From an uncultured Candidatus Nemicrothrix sp. (GTDB lineage Bacteria; Actinomycetota; Acidimicrobiia; Acidimicrobiales; MedAcidi-G1): a stretch of 55,971 nucleotides of DNA. This document shows positions 7,517-15,224 of this stretch, piece by piece. Position 1 is the first letter of the stretch. The number at the start of each line of letters is the position of its first letter. Both the position numbers and the translations under genes were made by a program. Location of the stretch: contig CAJXKL010000014.1 of NCBI GenBank assembly GCA_913055915.1, forward strand, positions 1-55,971, in the 5' to 3' direction. Under the pieces are notes generated by a model. The model ran no database searches. It was not told where the DNA came from and saw only the letters and a list, made by a program, of their open reading frames with translations.

Positions 7517-8119
7517 ATGGCAGCCATGGAGACAACCACCCTCGATCCCGCCGACCGCCTCCTCGACGCCGCCGAGGCCAGGTTCAGGAGGTTCGGCTAC
7601 AAGCGCACAACCGTCGAGGACGTGGCCACCGAGGCCGGCACCGGCAAGGGCAGCGTCTACCTCCACTTCGAGTCGAAGCAGGACGTCTACCTGGCCGTCG
7701 TGGAGCGCTCCCTCGAGCACTTCCTGGCCGCTGCCGAGGCTGCCCTGTCAGTCGAGGGAGCCTCGCCTGACCTCTTGCGCTCCCTCGTAGTGGTGACGAT
7801 CGACCACTACAGCCATGACGAACTGCTCCGCTCCTCACTGTTCGGCGACACCGACCTTGTCGCTGGCGAGGTGGCCCAGTTGGCCTCCGACCTGCAGCGC
7901 GAGCGGATCCGCTCGCTGCTGCGTGGCGTGCTCACACGTGGAAAGGCCGAGGGATCGGTCAGGCACGACATAGATGTCGAAGCAGCGGCATCAGTGCTCC
8001 ATGACTCCGGCTGGGCACTGGTCAGGACGGGCCTTGCGAGCGACGATCCAGCCGAACTCGAGACCCTGCTCGAGGCGTTCAACAGCATCGTGGGCCTGGG
8101 CCTGATTCCCAGGCACTGA
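7517..8119 (+). CDS. TetR family transcriptional regulator
   Basis: 200 residues from ATG at 7517 (ATG at 7526 is an alternative). The N-terminal helix-turn-helix is clear: LLDAAEARFRRFGYKRTTVED followed by EAGTGKGSVYLHFESKQDVY, the classic TetR recognition helix ending in Y-x-HF. The remainder is a helical ligand-binding domain with no recognisable specificity. It is divergent from the large catabolic operon and shares a 23-bp palindromic site with it, so it is most likely the autoregulated repressor of that operon, released by an acyl-CoA or pathway intermediate. The frame stays open upstream to 7463, but those codons would run through the operator. Confidence 0.9.
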   Translation: MAAMETTTLDPADRLLDAAEARFRRFGYKRTTVEDVATEAGTGKGSVYLHFESKQDVYLAVVERSLEHFLAAAEAALSVEGASPDLLRSLVVVTIDHYSHDELLRSSLFGDTDLVAGEVAQLASDLQRERIRSLLRGVLTRGKAEGSVRHDIDVEAAASVLHDSGWALVRTGLASDDPAELETLLEAFNSIVGLGLIPRH

Positions 8120-8135
8120 CACCCGGAGGACCCTG

Positions 8136-8786
8136 ATGACCGAAGGACCGCTCCGAACAGAGGTCAAGGGCGACGGCGTAGTGCTGCTCACCCTCGACCG
8201 GCCCGACCGCCGCAACGCACTCAATGCCGAACTACGTGGCCTGCTGGCCGACACCCTTGCCCGGCTGGCCACCGACGAGTCCTGCAGGGTGGTCGTGCTG
8301 GCCGGCAACGGGCCCACCTTCTGTGCGGGATTCGACCTCGACGAGATCCGAGCGGCGGCATCCCTCGAAACCCTGTTCGCCGAGGCCGACGCCTACCACC
8401 ATGCCGTCTACTCGTTCCCAAAGCCGATCATCGCGGCAATCCACGGGCCGGCGGTGGCTGGAGGAATGGACCTGGCCCTCATGTGCGACCTGCGCATCGC
8501 CGGTGTCGAGGCCACCTTCGGCCAGCCCCAGGTGAAGGCCGGCATTCCAGCTGCGTTCGACCTGGTTGCCAGCGTCGTAGCAGAGCCAGTAGCCAGGGAC
8601 ATCTGTCTCACCGGCCGCCTGTTCGGTGCCACGGAGGCACTCAGCATGGGAATGGTCAACCACCTGGCTGAGGGCGACGATCTGATCGAGGCAGCCCTCG
8701 CCCTGGCAACAGAGATCGCCTCATCACCGGCCTCGGCAGCCGCCAAGGCACAGTTTCTCGCCAGCCAGCCCCAACTCTTCGACTGA
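8136..8786 (+). CDS. Short enoyl-CoA hydratase/isomerase family protein
   Basis: 216 residues, about 40 shorter than a standard crotonase; the missing part is the C-terminal helical trimerisation/lid region. Conserved parts: LTLDRPDRRNALN, LAGNGPTFCAGFDLDE and HGPAVAGGMDLALMCDLR. The classical Glu pair is changed to Gln (GQPQVKAG) and Asp (VARDICLTG), so ordinary hydratase activity is doubtful. It lies 16 bases downstream of tetR with a strong GGAGG RBS and is probably co-transcribed with the regulator, which may place it in the same pathway as the divergent operon. Confidence 0.82.
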   Translation: MTEGPLRTEVKGDGVVLLTLDRPDRRNALNAELRGLLADTLARLATDESCRVVVLAGNGPTFCAGFDLDEIRAAASLETLFAEADAYHHAVYSFPKPIIAAIHGPAVAGGMDLALMCDLRIAGVEATFGQPQVKAGIPAAFDLVASVVAEPVARDICLTGRLFGATEALSMGMVNHLAEGDDLIEAALALATEIASSPASAAAKAQFLASQPQLFD

Positions 8787-8805
8787 CGGGGCTCCTGGAC
8801 TCCGC

Positions 8806-9549
8806 CTACTGCAGGCCCTTGGCCGCTCCTCCGTCGACGGGGATGGATGCGCCTGTTATCGACCTGGCTGACTCGGAGCAGACGAATGCCACGACCCTTC
8901 CGAAGTCTCCGGGGTCACCCAGTACCCCGGTCGGGAGGCGGGAAGCCACAACCTCGAGGTCGTCGTAGAGTTGTGTGAGCCTGTCGGTGGCGTGCAGGCC
9001 CGGCTGCACCGTGTTCACCGTGACCCCGTCGGAGGCGACCTCGGTGGCGGTCGTCTTGAGAAATGCCGTTAGGCCCGCCCGCGCCGTGTTGGAGAGGATG
9101 AGTTGGTCGATCGGCTGCCGCACCGAGATCGAAGTGATCGCAACCACGCGCCCCCAGCCACGCTCCTGCATCGGCGGAATCAGGTGCTTGCACATGGCAA
9201 CCGTGGACAGCAGGTTCAGCTGCAGGGCCTCGGGGTAGGCACCCAGGTCCGTTGAGGCGAAGTTGCCCGGTGGCGGACCGCCGGCGTTCGCAACGAGGAT
9301 GTCGATGTCACCCAGCGCCTCTCGTGAAGCCGTGAGCATGTCGCCTATGTCCCCCGGCTGGCTTAGGTCAGCCGGGATCGTGACCGAATCACCATCGACC
9401 GTTGCCTCAGCTGCTTCCAACCGTTTTGCTGAGCGGGCAACCATGGCAACGCGTACGCCGTTGGCGGCAAGGGCCTGGGCAGAGGCCAACCCCAGACCGC
9501 TGGACGCGCCGGTTACCAGCGCCGTTCGACCGGTGATTCCCAGATCCAT
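8806..9549 (-). CDS. SDR-family oxidoreductase with atypical active site
   Basis: 247 residues from ATG at 9549, which has a GGGAGGAACC RBS; the frame continues to 9630 without support. The cofactor motif TGASSGLG, then VANAGG and VAITSIS (Ser) are standard for short-chain dehydrogenases. The expected Tyr-x3-Lys is missing: the segment reads LILSNTARAG after RQPIDQ. This matches the FabG-like SDR subgroup described as lacking the full catalytic tetrad. The C-terminus IPVDGGAAKG is the usual SDR ending. It is convergent with the short crotonase (19 bases apart). The substrate is unknown and classical ketoreductase activity is uncertain. Confidence 0.82.
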   Translation of the reverse strand: MDLGITGRTALVTGASSGLGLASAQALAANGVRVAMVARSAKRLEAAEATVDGDSVTIPADLSQPGDIGDMLTASREALGDIDILVANAGGPPPGNFASTDLGAYPEALQLNLLSTVAMCKHLIPPMQERGWGRVVAITSISVRQPIDQLILSNTARAGLTAFLKTTATEVASDGVTVNTVQPGLHATDRLTQLYDDLEVVASRLPTGVLGDPGDFGRVVAFVCSESARSITGASIPVDGGAAKGLQ

Positions 9550-9565
9550 GGTTCCTCCCAGATGT

Positions 9566-9584
9566 CGGTTGGTGAAACTAACCG
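9566..9584. promoter_or_regulatory. Inverted repeat overlapping the SDR promoter
   Basis: CGGTTGG...CTAACCG, 6 of 7 positions symmetric with a 5-base centre. On the minus strand the right half contains TACGGT (9586-9581), a plausible -10 for the SDR gene, so the repeat may be an operator. No regulator gene is adjacent. The rest of 9585-9724 shows nothing else I can identify. Confidence 0.35.
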
Positions 9585-9724
9585 TAGGGCACACTGTCGG
9601 ACGGCATCCCCCCTGGCTCGTCCGGGTCACACACCCAGGCGCCTGAGTGCTTGGTTGCCAGGAGTGTGGCCACTTCGGAGCCTAAAGTGACCTAGGTGTT
9701 TCCTTCTACCACTAGGCTGTATCT

Positions 9725-9982
9725 ATGGGATCACTAGCATTTCTTAGTACCAACGAGTTGTTGATCGTGGCCATCGTGGGCATCGTGCTCTTCGGGGGCG
9801 CCCAGTTGCCCAAACTGGCCCGCAACCTGGGTCGCGCCCAGAAGGAACTACAGGCGGGCATCGCAGAGGGAAGTTTCGAAGTTGAGACCAAGAGGTCTGA
9901 GTCCGAAGACAAGGCCCCGGATCCCACCTCCGAGTCAGATACAGATTCCGAGTCTGAAAAGGATTCAAACAGCTCCTCTTGA
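9725..9982 (+). CDS. tatA: Sec-independent (Tat) protein translocase subunit TatA
   Basis: 85 residues with the TatA layout. A short N-terminal membrane helix (NELLIVAIVGIVLFG, about 10-24) is followed by the hinge and amphipathic helix GGAQLPKLARNLGRAQKELQ, including the conserved FG and LP. The tail is highly acidic and Ser-rich. TatA oligomers form the pore that exports folded twin-arginine proteins. No tatB/tatC is adjacent. A Tat client, the TRAP lipoprotein at 12235-13509, is encoded nearby. No Shine-Dalgarno precedes ATG; TAGGCT at 9713-9718 could be a -10 giving a leaderless mRNA. TatB/E is less likely given the short length. Confidence 0.9.
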   Translation: MGSLAFLSTNELLIVAIVGIVLFGGAQLPKLARNLGRAQKELQAGIAEGSFEVETKRSESEDKAPDPTSESDTDSESEKDSNSSS

Positions 9983-10045
9983 CCGGGACCCCCTCCCTCG
10001 TGGGGTGACGCTGTAGTTGGATCCCCGGGTGTTCGTAAGAATCGT

Positions 10046-11596
10046 TCAGTCGGTCCTGACAACTCTCGACGCCATCTCGTCGCAGCGGTAGTCGGGCCCC
10101 CTGCCAACAGTTAGAACCTCTTCTATCTCTGTGCTGGCGGTTACCCAAGTGGTCAGATCATCGTCAGAAGCCGTAGCAAACACCACGCCCAAGAGGGAGC
10201 CTTCGTCGTTATAGAGCCCGGCGCCACTATCGCCCCTGCCGGTAACTGCTCCAACCTCGTAACCGTCCCGCTGGTACCTGTCCTCACCGCCGATCTCTTC
10301 TATAACGACTGGTACGCGGCGCCGGATGTCAGCTTCTACGGTCCCTGAGCGAGCACCGCCAACGATTAGGCCCGAGCCTGCTGTTGAATCGTCGGCCATG
10401 ACCACCGGGGGGGCGTCCAAGCCGGGAACTGAAATAAGAGCCAGGTCCCTACGGGCGTCCAAGGCCACTATGGAACCCGGGCGCTCTACGTTGTCTGGAG
10501 TGGTGGCATGAACGGTTGAGGCCCCGACCACGACGTGGGCAACGGTTACCACCAGGTCGCCACCTACGGCCACTCCCGAGCCCCTTGTCTTGGATACGTG
10601 CCCGCAACCAGTGGTCCGGATCGACACGCTGCGCTCGTTCGGAGAAGCACTCTCGTCTTGTCGGCCACCGGCCCCCAGTATGACCATGGCTGATACGTAG
10701 AGTCCTAGGAGGATCACGCCGTCTACCCGCCCCAGGTAATGGCCCCACCGGGCCAGAGCCACGGCGCCGACACCCACCACGAGCATGAGGGCGATGCCCT
10801 TTCCCTCAAGGTGGGAGTCACCTATCACACCTGGGCCCACCAGGCCGATGGCTCCACCGACAGCTAGGGAGTTAAACACGTTGGAGCCGAGGAGGTTGCC
10901 CACGATCAGGTCGGTCTCTCCACGGCGTGCACAGGCCACCGTGGTCACCAACTCGGGAAGCGAAGTCCCCAGGGCTACTAGGGAAAAGCCGATGAAACCA
11001 CCGGTAAGTCCCCAGTGGCCGGCTAGCCCGGTTGCCCCGGTGACCACGAAATGGGCGGCCAACACCGTTCCTGTGAGTCCAACTGTCACGCGTAGTGTCT
11101 CAAACCCGGTGGAGTGTTCTTCGTCTATCGGCTCGTCGTCGCGGTCCTCCTGACGACCAGTGATCACCAGTGCCACGATGGAGGCGACGATTCCCAAAGC
11201 CAGGATCAGCCCCTCAAGGCGCGAGACATAACCTCCGGTCACCACTAGAGCGAAGGCCACAGCGGCGACCACCGAGAGTAGGGCCTCCCGGCGGAAGACC
11301 GATGGGGCGATGGGCATCCTGGTCAGGAGTGCCGCTACAGCTGCCACCAAGCTGAGGTTGGCCACATTGGAGCCAACAACGTTGCCGACCCCAAGGGCGA
11401 GGTTTCCACGGCTTGCTGCAATGGCTGACACCAGCATTTCGGGCGCGGAGGTGCCGAACCCCAGTACCACAGCGCCTATCACTACCGGGGACATCGATAG
11501 TGCACGAGCTAACCGGGCCGAGCCGAGCACGAAGTGGTCGGCAGCGACTACTAGGATCGCCATCCCACCCAGACAGGCGACTAGGTCTGCTACCAC
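10046..11596 (-). CDS. Fusion protein: Na+/Ca2+ (K+-dependent type) antiporter plus trypsin-like serine protease
   Basis: 516 residues. Residues 1-310 are a CaCA-family exchanger of the YrbG type with both alpha repeats: GFGTSAPEML (46-55) with GNVVGSNVANL (71-81), and ALGTSLPELV (208-217) with GNLLGSNVFNSL (233-244), and about ten membrane helices. Residues 331-505 are a chymotrypsin-fold protease with a complete triad: His354 (TVAHVV), Asp384 (RRDLAL) and Ser457 (GRGDSGAG). Cys331 and Cys505 flank the domain and could form a stabilising disulfide as in the mycobacterial membrane protease MarP. One continuous frame with no gap joins the halves. Start GTG at 11596 with AGGAAGG upstream. Probably an inner-membrane protein with the protease facing the cell exterior; coupling of transport and proteolysis is unproven. 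Confidence 0.85.
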   Translation of the reverse strand: MVADLVACLGGMAILVVAADHFVLGSARLARALSMSPVVIGAVVLGFGTSAPEMLVSAIAASRGNLALGVGNVVGSNVANLSLVAAVAALLTRMPIAPSVFRREALLSVVAAVAFALVVTGGYVSRLEGLILALGIVASIVALVITGRQEDRDDEPIDEEHSTGFETLRVTVGLTGTVLAAHFVVTGATGLAGHWGLTGGFIGFSLVALGTSLPELVTTVACARRGETDLIVGNLLGSNVFNSLAVGGAIGLVGPGVIGDSHLEGKGIALMLVVGVGAVALARWGHYLGRVDGVILLGLYVSAMVILGAGGRQDESASPNERSVSIRTTGCGHVSKTRGSGVAVGGDLVVTVAHVVVGASTVHATTPDNVERPGSIVALDARRDLALISVPGLDAPPVVMADDSTAGSGLIVGGARSGTVEADIRRRVPVVIEEIGGEDRYQRDGYEVGAVTGRGDSGAGLYNDEGSLLGVVFATASDDDLTTWVTASTEIEEVLTVGRGPDYRCDEMASRVVRTD

Positions 11597-11665
11597 CTGG
11601 CAACCTTCCTTGTGTGGGCAGTCGCGCCGTCAGTACCCCTGGGTCCACTGTTACCGTGGTCGGTC

Positions 11666-12109
11666 ATGCGTCGTGGGTTCCTCATCCGATCGGTACAAAG
11701 ACTGCTCCGTCCCGACGAAGCCCTGGTTGATGTCGTCTTCATGTGGACCCGGCACCGGTGGATGATGCCCTTCACTGGTCTTGCCTTCGTTGGCCTTGTG
11801 GCCGTGGCGGCAGCGTCAGGGATAGTTGAATGGTCTGTGCGCCTGGGCCTAGGAGTGGCGGGGGCGACCGTGGCTGCCATGTCGACGACCGAATACCGAG
11901 TGCTGGCCCACACGACGGGAGCCTTGGTCTTGTGCAGGGCTGGGCGTGTGCGCCAGGTGGCCACTGGAACCATTGAACGCCTATCCGCCGATGTGACGAT
12001 CACCAGGGTGGGCACCACGCTCGTGAGCTCCGAATGGATGATCGGAGATCGCCGCTACACGGTGCCCCGAAACTTCGGTCAGGCAATGGAGGCTGTTGCC
12101 CAACGGTGA
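11666..12109 (+). CDS. Small membrane protein with two helices and a basic soluble tail
   Basis: 147 residues from ATG at 11666. An Arg-rich start (MRRGFLIRSVQRLLRPDE) is followed by two hydrophobic segments, about 34-51 and 56-70, and a cytosolic tail of about 75 residues rich in short beta strands (TEYRVLAHTTGALVLCRAG...). The outline resembles bacterial PH-domain membrane proteins (two helices then a PH-like barrel), but I do not recognise the family. It is divergent from the antiporter-protease gene across about 70 bases, so both may share control. An upstream extension to 11612 is possible but lacks support. Confidence 0.6.
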   Translation: MRRGFLIRSVQRLLRPDEALVDVVFMWTRHRWMMPFTGLAFVGLVAVAAASGIVEWSVRLGLGVAGATVAAMSTTEYRVLAHTTGALVLCRAGRVRQVATGTIERLSADVTITRVGTTLVSSEWMIGDRRYTVPRNFGQAMEAVAQR

Positions 12110-12152
12110 ACCCTTGGCCAGCAAGTGGGTTGAGAAGCCAGTGAAGTTGCCC

Positions 12153-12195
12153 AAAAACCCCTCCGCCGCCCGACGGGTGAACCCGTCGGGCGGCG
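12153..12195 (-). terminator. Rho-independent terminator of the TRAP operon
   Basis: A perfect 14-bp GC-rich stem (12164-12177 with 12182-12195) with a 4-base loop. On the minus strand it is followed by GGAGGGG and five T (12157-12153). It sits about 40 bases past the stop of the TRAP substrate-binding gene. The stem could also end the convergent rightward gene, though that side has no T tract. Confidence 0.85.
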
Positions 12196-12234
12196 AGACC
12201 GGCAGAGGTGAATCCCAGCCGGAGGGGGCTTTGA

Positions 12235-13509
12235 TTAGATATCCAACTGCTGCATGAGGTAGGACCTCTCAGCCAAGCCGTGCCATTCGACGATTCCGTC
12301 CCGGTACTCGCGCCACGGGTCGAGGATCGCCTTGAACTGTGCGTCTTCGCCAGCAATGCGATCGAGTTCGTCTTCGGTTCCCTGCTTGAAAGCAGACATG
12401 AGCTCCGGTGAGAACTCGAGAATCGTCGCGAACTCCTTGATCTTCTGGAGGTCCCGCTGGTTCAGCGTGTCATAGGTGGCCAGGCAGTGCATGTTGGCGA
12501 ATGCAGCCGCGGTCTCGATGGCCGCCTGGTACTCCTCAGGCAACGAGTTCCAGTTGTCGAGGTGGATTTCGACTTCCAGCGCCGTGCCCGGCTCCCACCA
12601 CCCTGGGTGGTAGTAGAACAACTCGGTACCGAGCTGGTCGAGGCCCAAGATGAGGTCGTCGGTCGGGCCGACGAACTCAGCGGCGTCGATGGCGCCTGTC
12701 TCGATCGCGGTGAGGATCTCTCCACCGGGAATCGAGATCTGCTCGCCACCCAGATTGTTGAGTACAGCGCCGCCGATGCCGGGAATGCGCATCGTCAGGC
12801 CCTGGAGGTCAGCAACCGTGTTGATCTCCTTGGAGAACCAACCACCCATCTGACAGCCGGTGGCTCCTGCAGGGAAGAAAATCATGTTGTGCTCTTCCCT
12901 GTAGAAGTCCTGGAGCATCTCAATGCCGCCGCCCTGGTAGAGCCAGGCGTTTTGCTGGCGCTGGTTCAGGCCGAAAGGCACCGCGGTACCGAACTGCTGT
13001 ACCTTGCTGATCCCCACGTAGTAGTAGGAGGCCGTGTGGCCCATCTCCATGCCCTTGTCTCGCACCGTGGGCAACACCTGGCCGCCGGCGACGATCTCAC
13101 CGGCCGGGCGGGCGTTGATCTTGAACTTGCCTCCGGTAAGTCGCGAAACCGTATCGGCGAAGATCGTAGCTGAACCAAAGAGAGTGACCAAAGCTGTTGG
13201 CCAACTGCACCCCATCTCCCATTCGAGTTCGGGTAGGTCAGCACTCAGTTCAACCGCTTCGGTGGTAGTAGCCGCAGCGGTGGTAGTAGCCGCGGCAGTG
13301 GTAGCAGGAGCGGCCGTTGTAGCCGCAGCGGTGGTAGCAGGAGCGGCCGTTGTGGCTGGTCCTGAAGAGTCATCGCTGCCACAGGCCGCCATGATGGCGC
13401 TGCCGGCGGCGAATCCGCCTACTGCTATGCCGGCTTGAGTCAGAAACTTCCGACGGTCGACAGGATTAAAAGGATTCTCACCTTCGTCGGTGAGTTGCTC
13501 GTCAGTCAT
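12235..13509 (-). CDS. TRAP transporter substrate-binding lipoprotein (TakP/DctP family)
   Basis: 424 residues. The N-terminus has a twin-arginine motif (DRRKFLTQAG) and a lipobox (IMAACG), so it is exported folded by Tat and lipid-anchored. A linker of Ala/Thr/Pro repeats (about 50-95) separates it from the binding domain. The domain matches 2-oxoacid/lactate-type TRAP receptors: GCSWP, RPAGEIVAG, MRIPGIGG, AIDAAEFVGPTDD and FYYHPGWWEPG. The conserved Arg in MRIPG should clamp the ligand carboxylate. It is last in the run hydroxyacid dehydrogenase, small permease, large permease, receptor. Its own 155-bp upstream region has tandem operator repeats, so the receptor may also be made separately in larger amounts. 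Confidence 0.92.
   Translation of the reverse strand: MTDEQLTDEGENPFNPVDRRKFLTQAGIAVGGFAAGSAIMAACGSDDSSGPATTAAPATTAAATTAAPATTAAATTTAAATTTEAVELSADLPELEWEMGCSWPTALVTLFGSATIFADTVSRLTGGKFKINARPAGEIVAGGQVLPTVRDKGMEMGHTASYYYVGISKVQQFGTAVPFGLNQRQQNAWLYQGGGIEMLQDFYREEHNMIFFPAGATGCQMGGWFSKEINTVADLQGLTMRIPGIGGAVLNNLGGEQISIPGGEILTAIETGAIDAAEFVGPTDDLILGLDQLGTELFYYHPGWWEPGTALEVEIHLDNWNSLPEEYQAAIETAAAFANMHCLATYDTLNQRDLQKIKEFATILEFSPELMSAFKQGTEDELDRIAGEDAQFKAILDPWREYRDGIVEWHGLAERSYLMQQLDI
13298..13353. repeat. In-gene minisatellite encoding the receptor linker
   Basis: Two perfect 23-bp copies (13298-13320 and 13331-13353; 33-bp period) within a longer run of degenerate GTAGCCGCAGCGGTG-type units from about 13260. 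They encode the Ala/Thr-rich linker of the TRAP lipoprotein. The period is a multiple of three, so copy-number change would alter linker length without a frameshift. Confidence 0.75.
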
Positions 13510-13592
13510 TTGTGAATTCCCCCTCTTGAGTCATTCAGTTCGGTGTTTGGTCCAGCGCTCGCCCCCGAAAGGCCGGATACGCACGGCCACAA

Positions 13593-13620
13593 ATTGTGAC
13601 ACAGAGATTGTGACACAGAG
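13593..13620. promoter_or_regulatory. Tandem GntR-type operator upstream of the TRAP receptor gene
   Basis: ATTGTGACACAGAG occurs twice, head to tail, at 13593-13606 and 13607-13620, with a decayed third unit after it. The core TTGTGACACA is the same as in the promoter shared by the 2-hydroxyacid dehydrogenase and gntR. This supports separate control of the receptor gene by the same regulator. Apart from these sites and an AGAGGGGG RBS, 13510-13664 holds nothing recognisable. Confidence 0.7.
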
Positions 13621-13664
13621 ATTGCGAGAGTGTCAAGGGCGTCCCATCGGACGCCACCCGAGGA

Positions 13665-15212
13665 TCAGGCGCCGCTAAAGAACCTGTAGGAGAACTCGGT
13701 GATACCGGGGAACGCAGCGAAGATCACGATGGCTATGCCCTGGAGGGCCATGAAGGGGAACGCTCCCTTGTGGATGTCAGCCGTACTGACCTCGGGAGGT
13801 TTGACGCTTTGTAGGTAGAAGAGCGAGAACCCGACCGGTGGGGAGATGAATGCCATGTTCAGGTTCACCGCCATGAGCACGGCAAACCAGATCTTTTCGA
13901 CCGACGAGAAGCCCATGGCCTCCATGGCCGGCACGAAGATCGGCACCACAATGAAGGTGATTTCGAGGAATTCGAGGTTGATGCCCAGGATGAACACGGC
14001 GACCATCGCCACTGCCACGAACCCGTACTTGCCTCCCCCGACTGCTGTCAACCACTCGGAGGTCTGGTCCGAGCCGCCGAGCTGGAAGAACATCTGGCTG
14101 AAGAAGGTTGACGAGACCAACAGGGTCATCACCAATACCACGATGTTCAGTGTTGAGGTCCCGGCTTCCTTGAGCGCCTTTGGTGTCAGCTTCCACTCCA
14201 AAGCGGCATGGTCAGCCCCGTCCTTGACCAGAAGCTTGTCTACGTACCAGTTGAGAACGGCCAACAGCAACGCTCCCAGGACGCCAACGGAGCCGGACTC
14301 CGATGGCGTGGCGATCCCCTGGAATATCGAAAACAATACGCCGATGATCAACACCAGGATTGGAACGATTGATACCAGCACCTCTGTGGTCAGCATGCCG
14401 CCGCGGGCCATGAGACCGAACAGCACAACAAAGACAATCGGCACGGCTACTAACGCCAACTGTGGACTTGCCATCAGCATGACCAGGCCGATCATCAGAG
14501 ACATCGGCAGGGAGATCTTCGCCGCTGCCAACACGCTGACCTTGCCAGGCAGGGTGCGTTGTTCTTTCGGCATGGCCGGCCCGAGGTGGGGTCGCAAATA
14601 GGAGATGCCCAACGCATAGGCGATGTAGAGGCCACTCATGATCAGTCCCGGTATCAGGGCCCCGGCGAAGAGTCCGAGGATGCCCACCCCCAACTGCTGG
14701 GCCAACAGGATCAACACCAGACTGGGTGGCAGCATCTGGGCAAGGGTCCCCGAGGCGATGATCACCCCGGTGGACAACTTGTTGTCGTAGCCCAACTTGA
14801 CCATGGAGGGCAACGAGAGCAGGCCCATCACGATTACCGTGGCGGCCACCACACCAGTTGCTGCAGCCAACAGGGTTCCCACCACCACAACTGCGGCGGC
14901 CACCCCGCCCCGGAGTGGCCCCATGAGCATTCCGATGGCATTGAGCAGCCGTTCAGCGAGACCAGATCGCTCAAGGATGGCGCCCATAAGGACGAACAGC
15001 GGTACGGCCAGCAGGGTCTGGTCCTCGAGAGCGTTCTGCCATCGGCCGGGCAGCACATTCAGCGTGTTCGGGTCAAAGGTACCGGTGAGATCACCGATGA
15101 AAGAAAAGGCAAGGGCGGTTGCAACAAATGAGAACGCGACGTTGTAGCCGGTGAGAATGAGCACCATGAAAATGGCGAACATCACCAACGAAAGGATGAC
15201 ACTCAGCTCCAT
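13665..15212 (-). CDS. dctM: TRAP transporter large permease subunit (DctM type)
   Basis: 515 residues, almost entirely hydrophobic with about 12-13 membrane helices, matching the DctM part of TRAP-T systems. Typical segments: FVLMGAILERSGLAERLL near 100, GTLLAAATGVVAATVIVMG, and near the C-terminus FLEITFIVVPIFVPAM followed by NLNMAFISPPVGFSLFYL. It carries the Na+-coupled translocation path. It begins 12 bases after the small permease stop. It is longer than the 425-residue average because of an inserted hydrophilic loop around 310-345 (the segment with VDKLLVKDG), which is common in the mannitol/chloroaromatic/2-oxoacid subgroup. Confidence 0.93.
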   Translation of the reverse strand: MELSVILSLVMFAIFMVLILTGYNVAFSFVATALAFSFIGDLTGTFDPNTLNVLPGRWQNALEDQTLLAVPLFVLMGAILERSGLAERLLNAIGMLMGPLRGGVAAAVVVVGTLLAAATGVVAATVIVMGLLSLPSMVKLGYDNKLSTGVIIASGTLAQMLPPSLVLILLAQQLGVGILGLFAGALIPGLIMSGLYIAYALGISYLRPHLGPAMPKEQRTLPGKVSVLAAAKISLPMSLMIGLVMLMASPQLALVAVPIVFVVLFGLMARGGMLTTEVLVSIVPILVLIIGVLFSIFQGIATPSESGSVGVLGALLLAVLNWYVDKLLVKDGADHAALEWKLTPKALKEAGTSTLNIVVLVMTLLVSSTFFSQMFFQLGGSDQTSEWLTAVGGGKYGFVAVAMVAVFILGINLEFLEITFIVVPIFVPAMEAMGFSSVEKIWFAVLMAVNLNMAFISPPVGFSLFYLQSVKPPEVSTADIHKGAFPFMALQGIAIVIFAAFPGITEFSYRFFSGA

Positions 15213-15224
15213 CAGCCAGGCTCC

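Noticed and set aside
9988-10006. Terminator after tatA
   Set aside because: Only a 5-bp ACCCC/GGGGT stem with a 9-base loop and no T tract.
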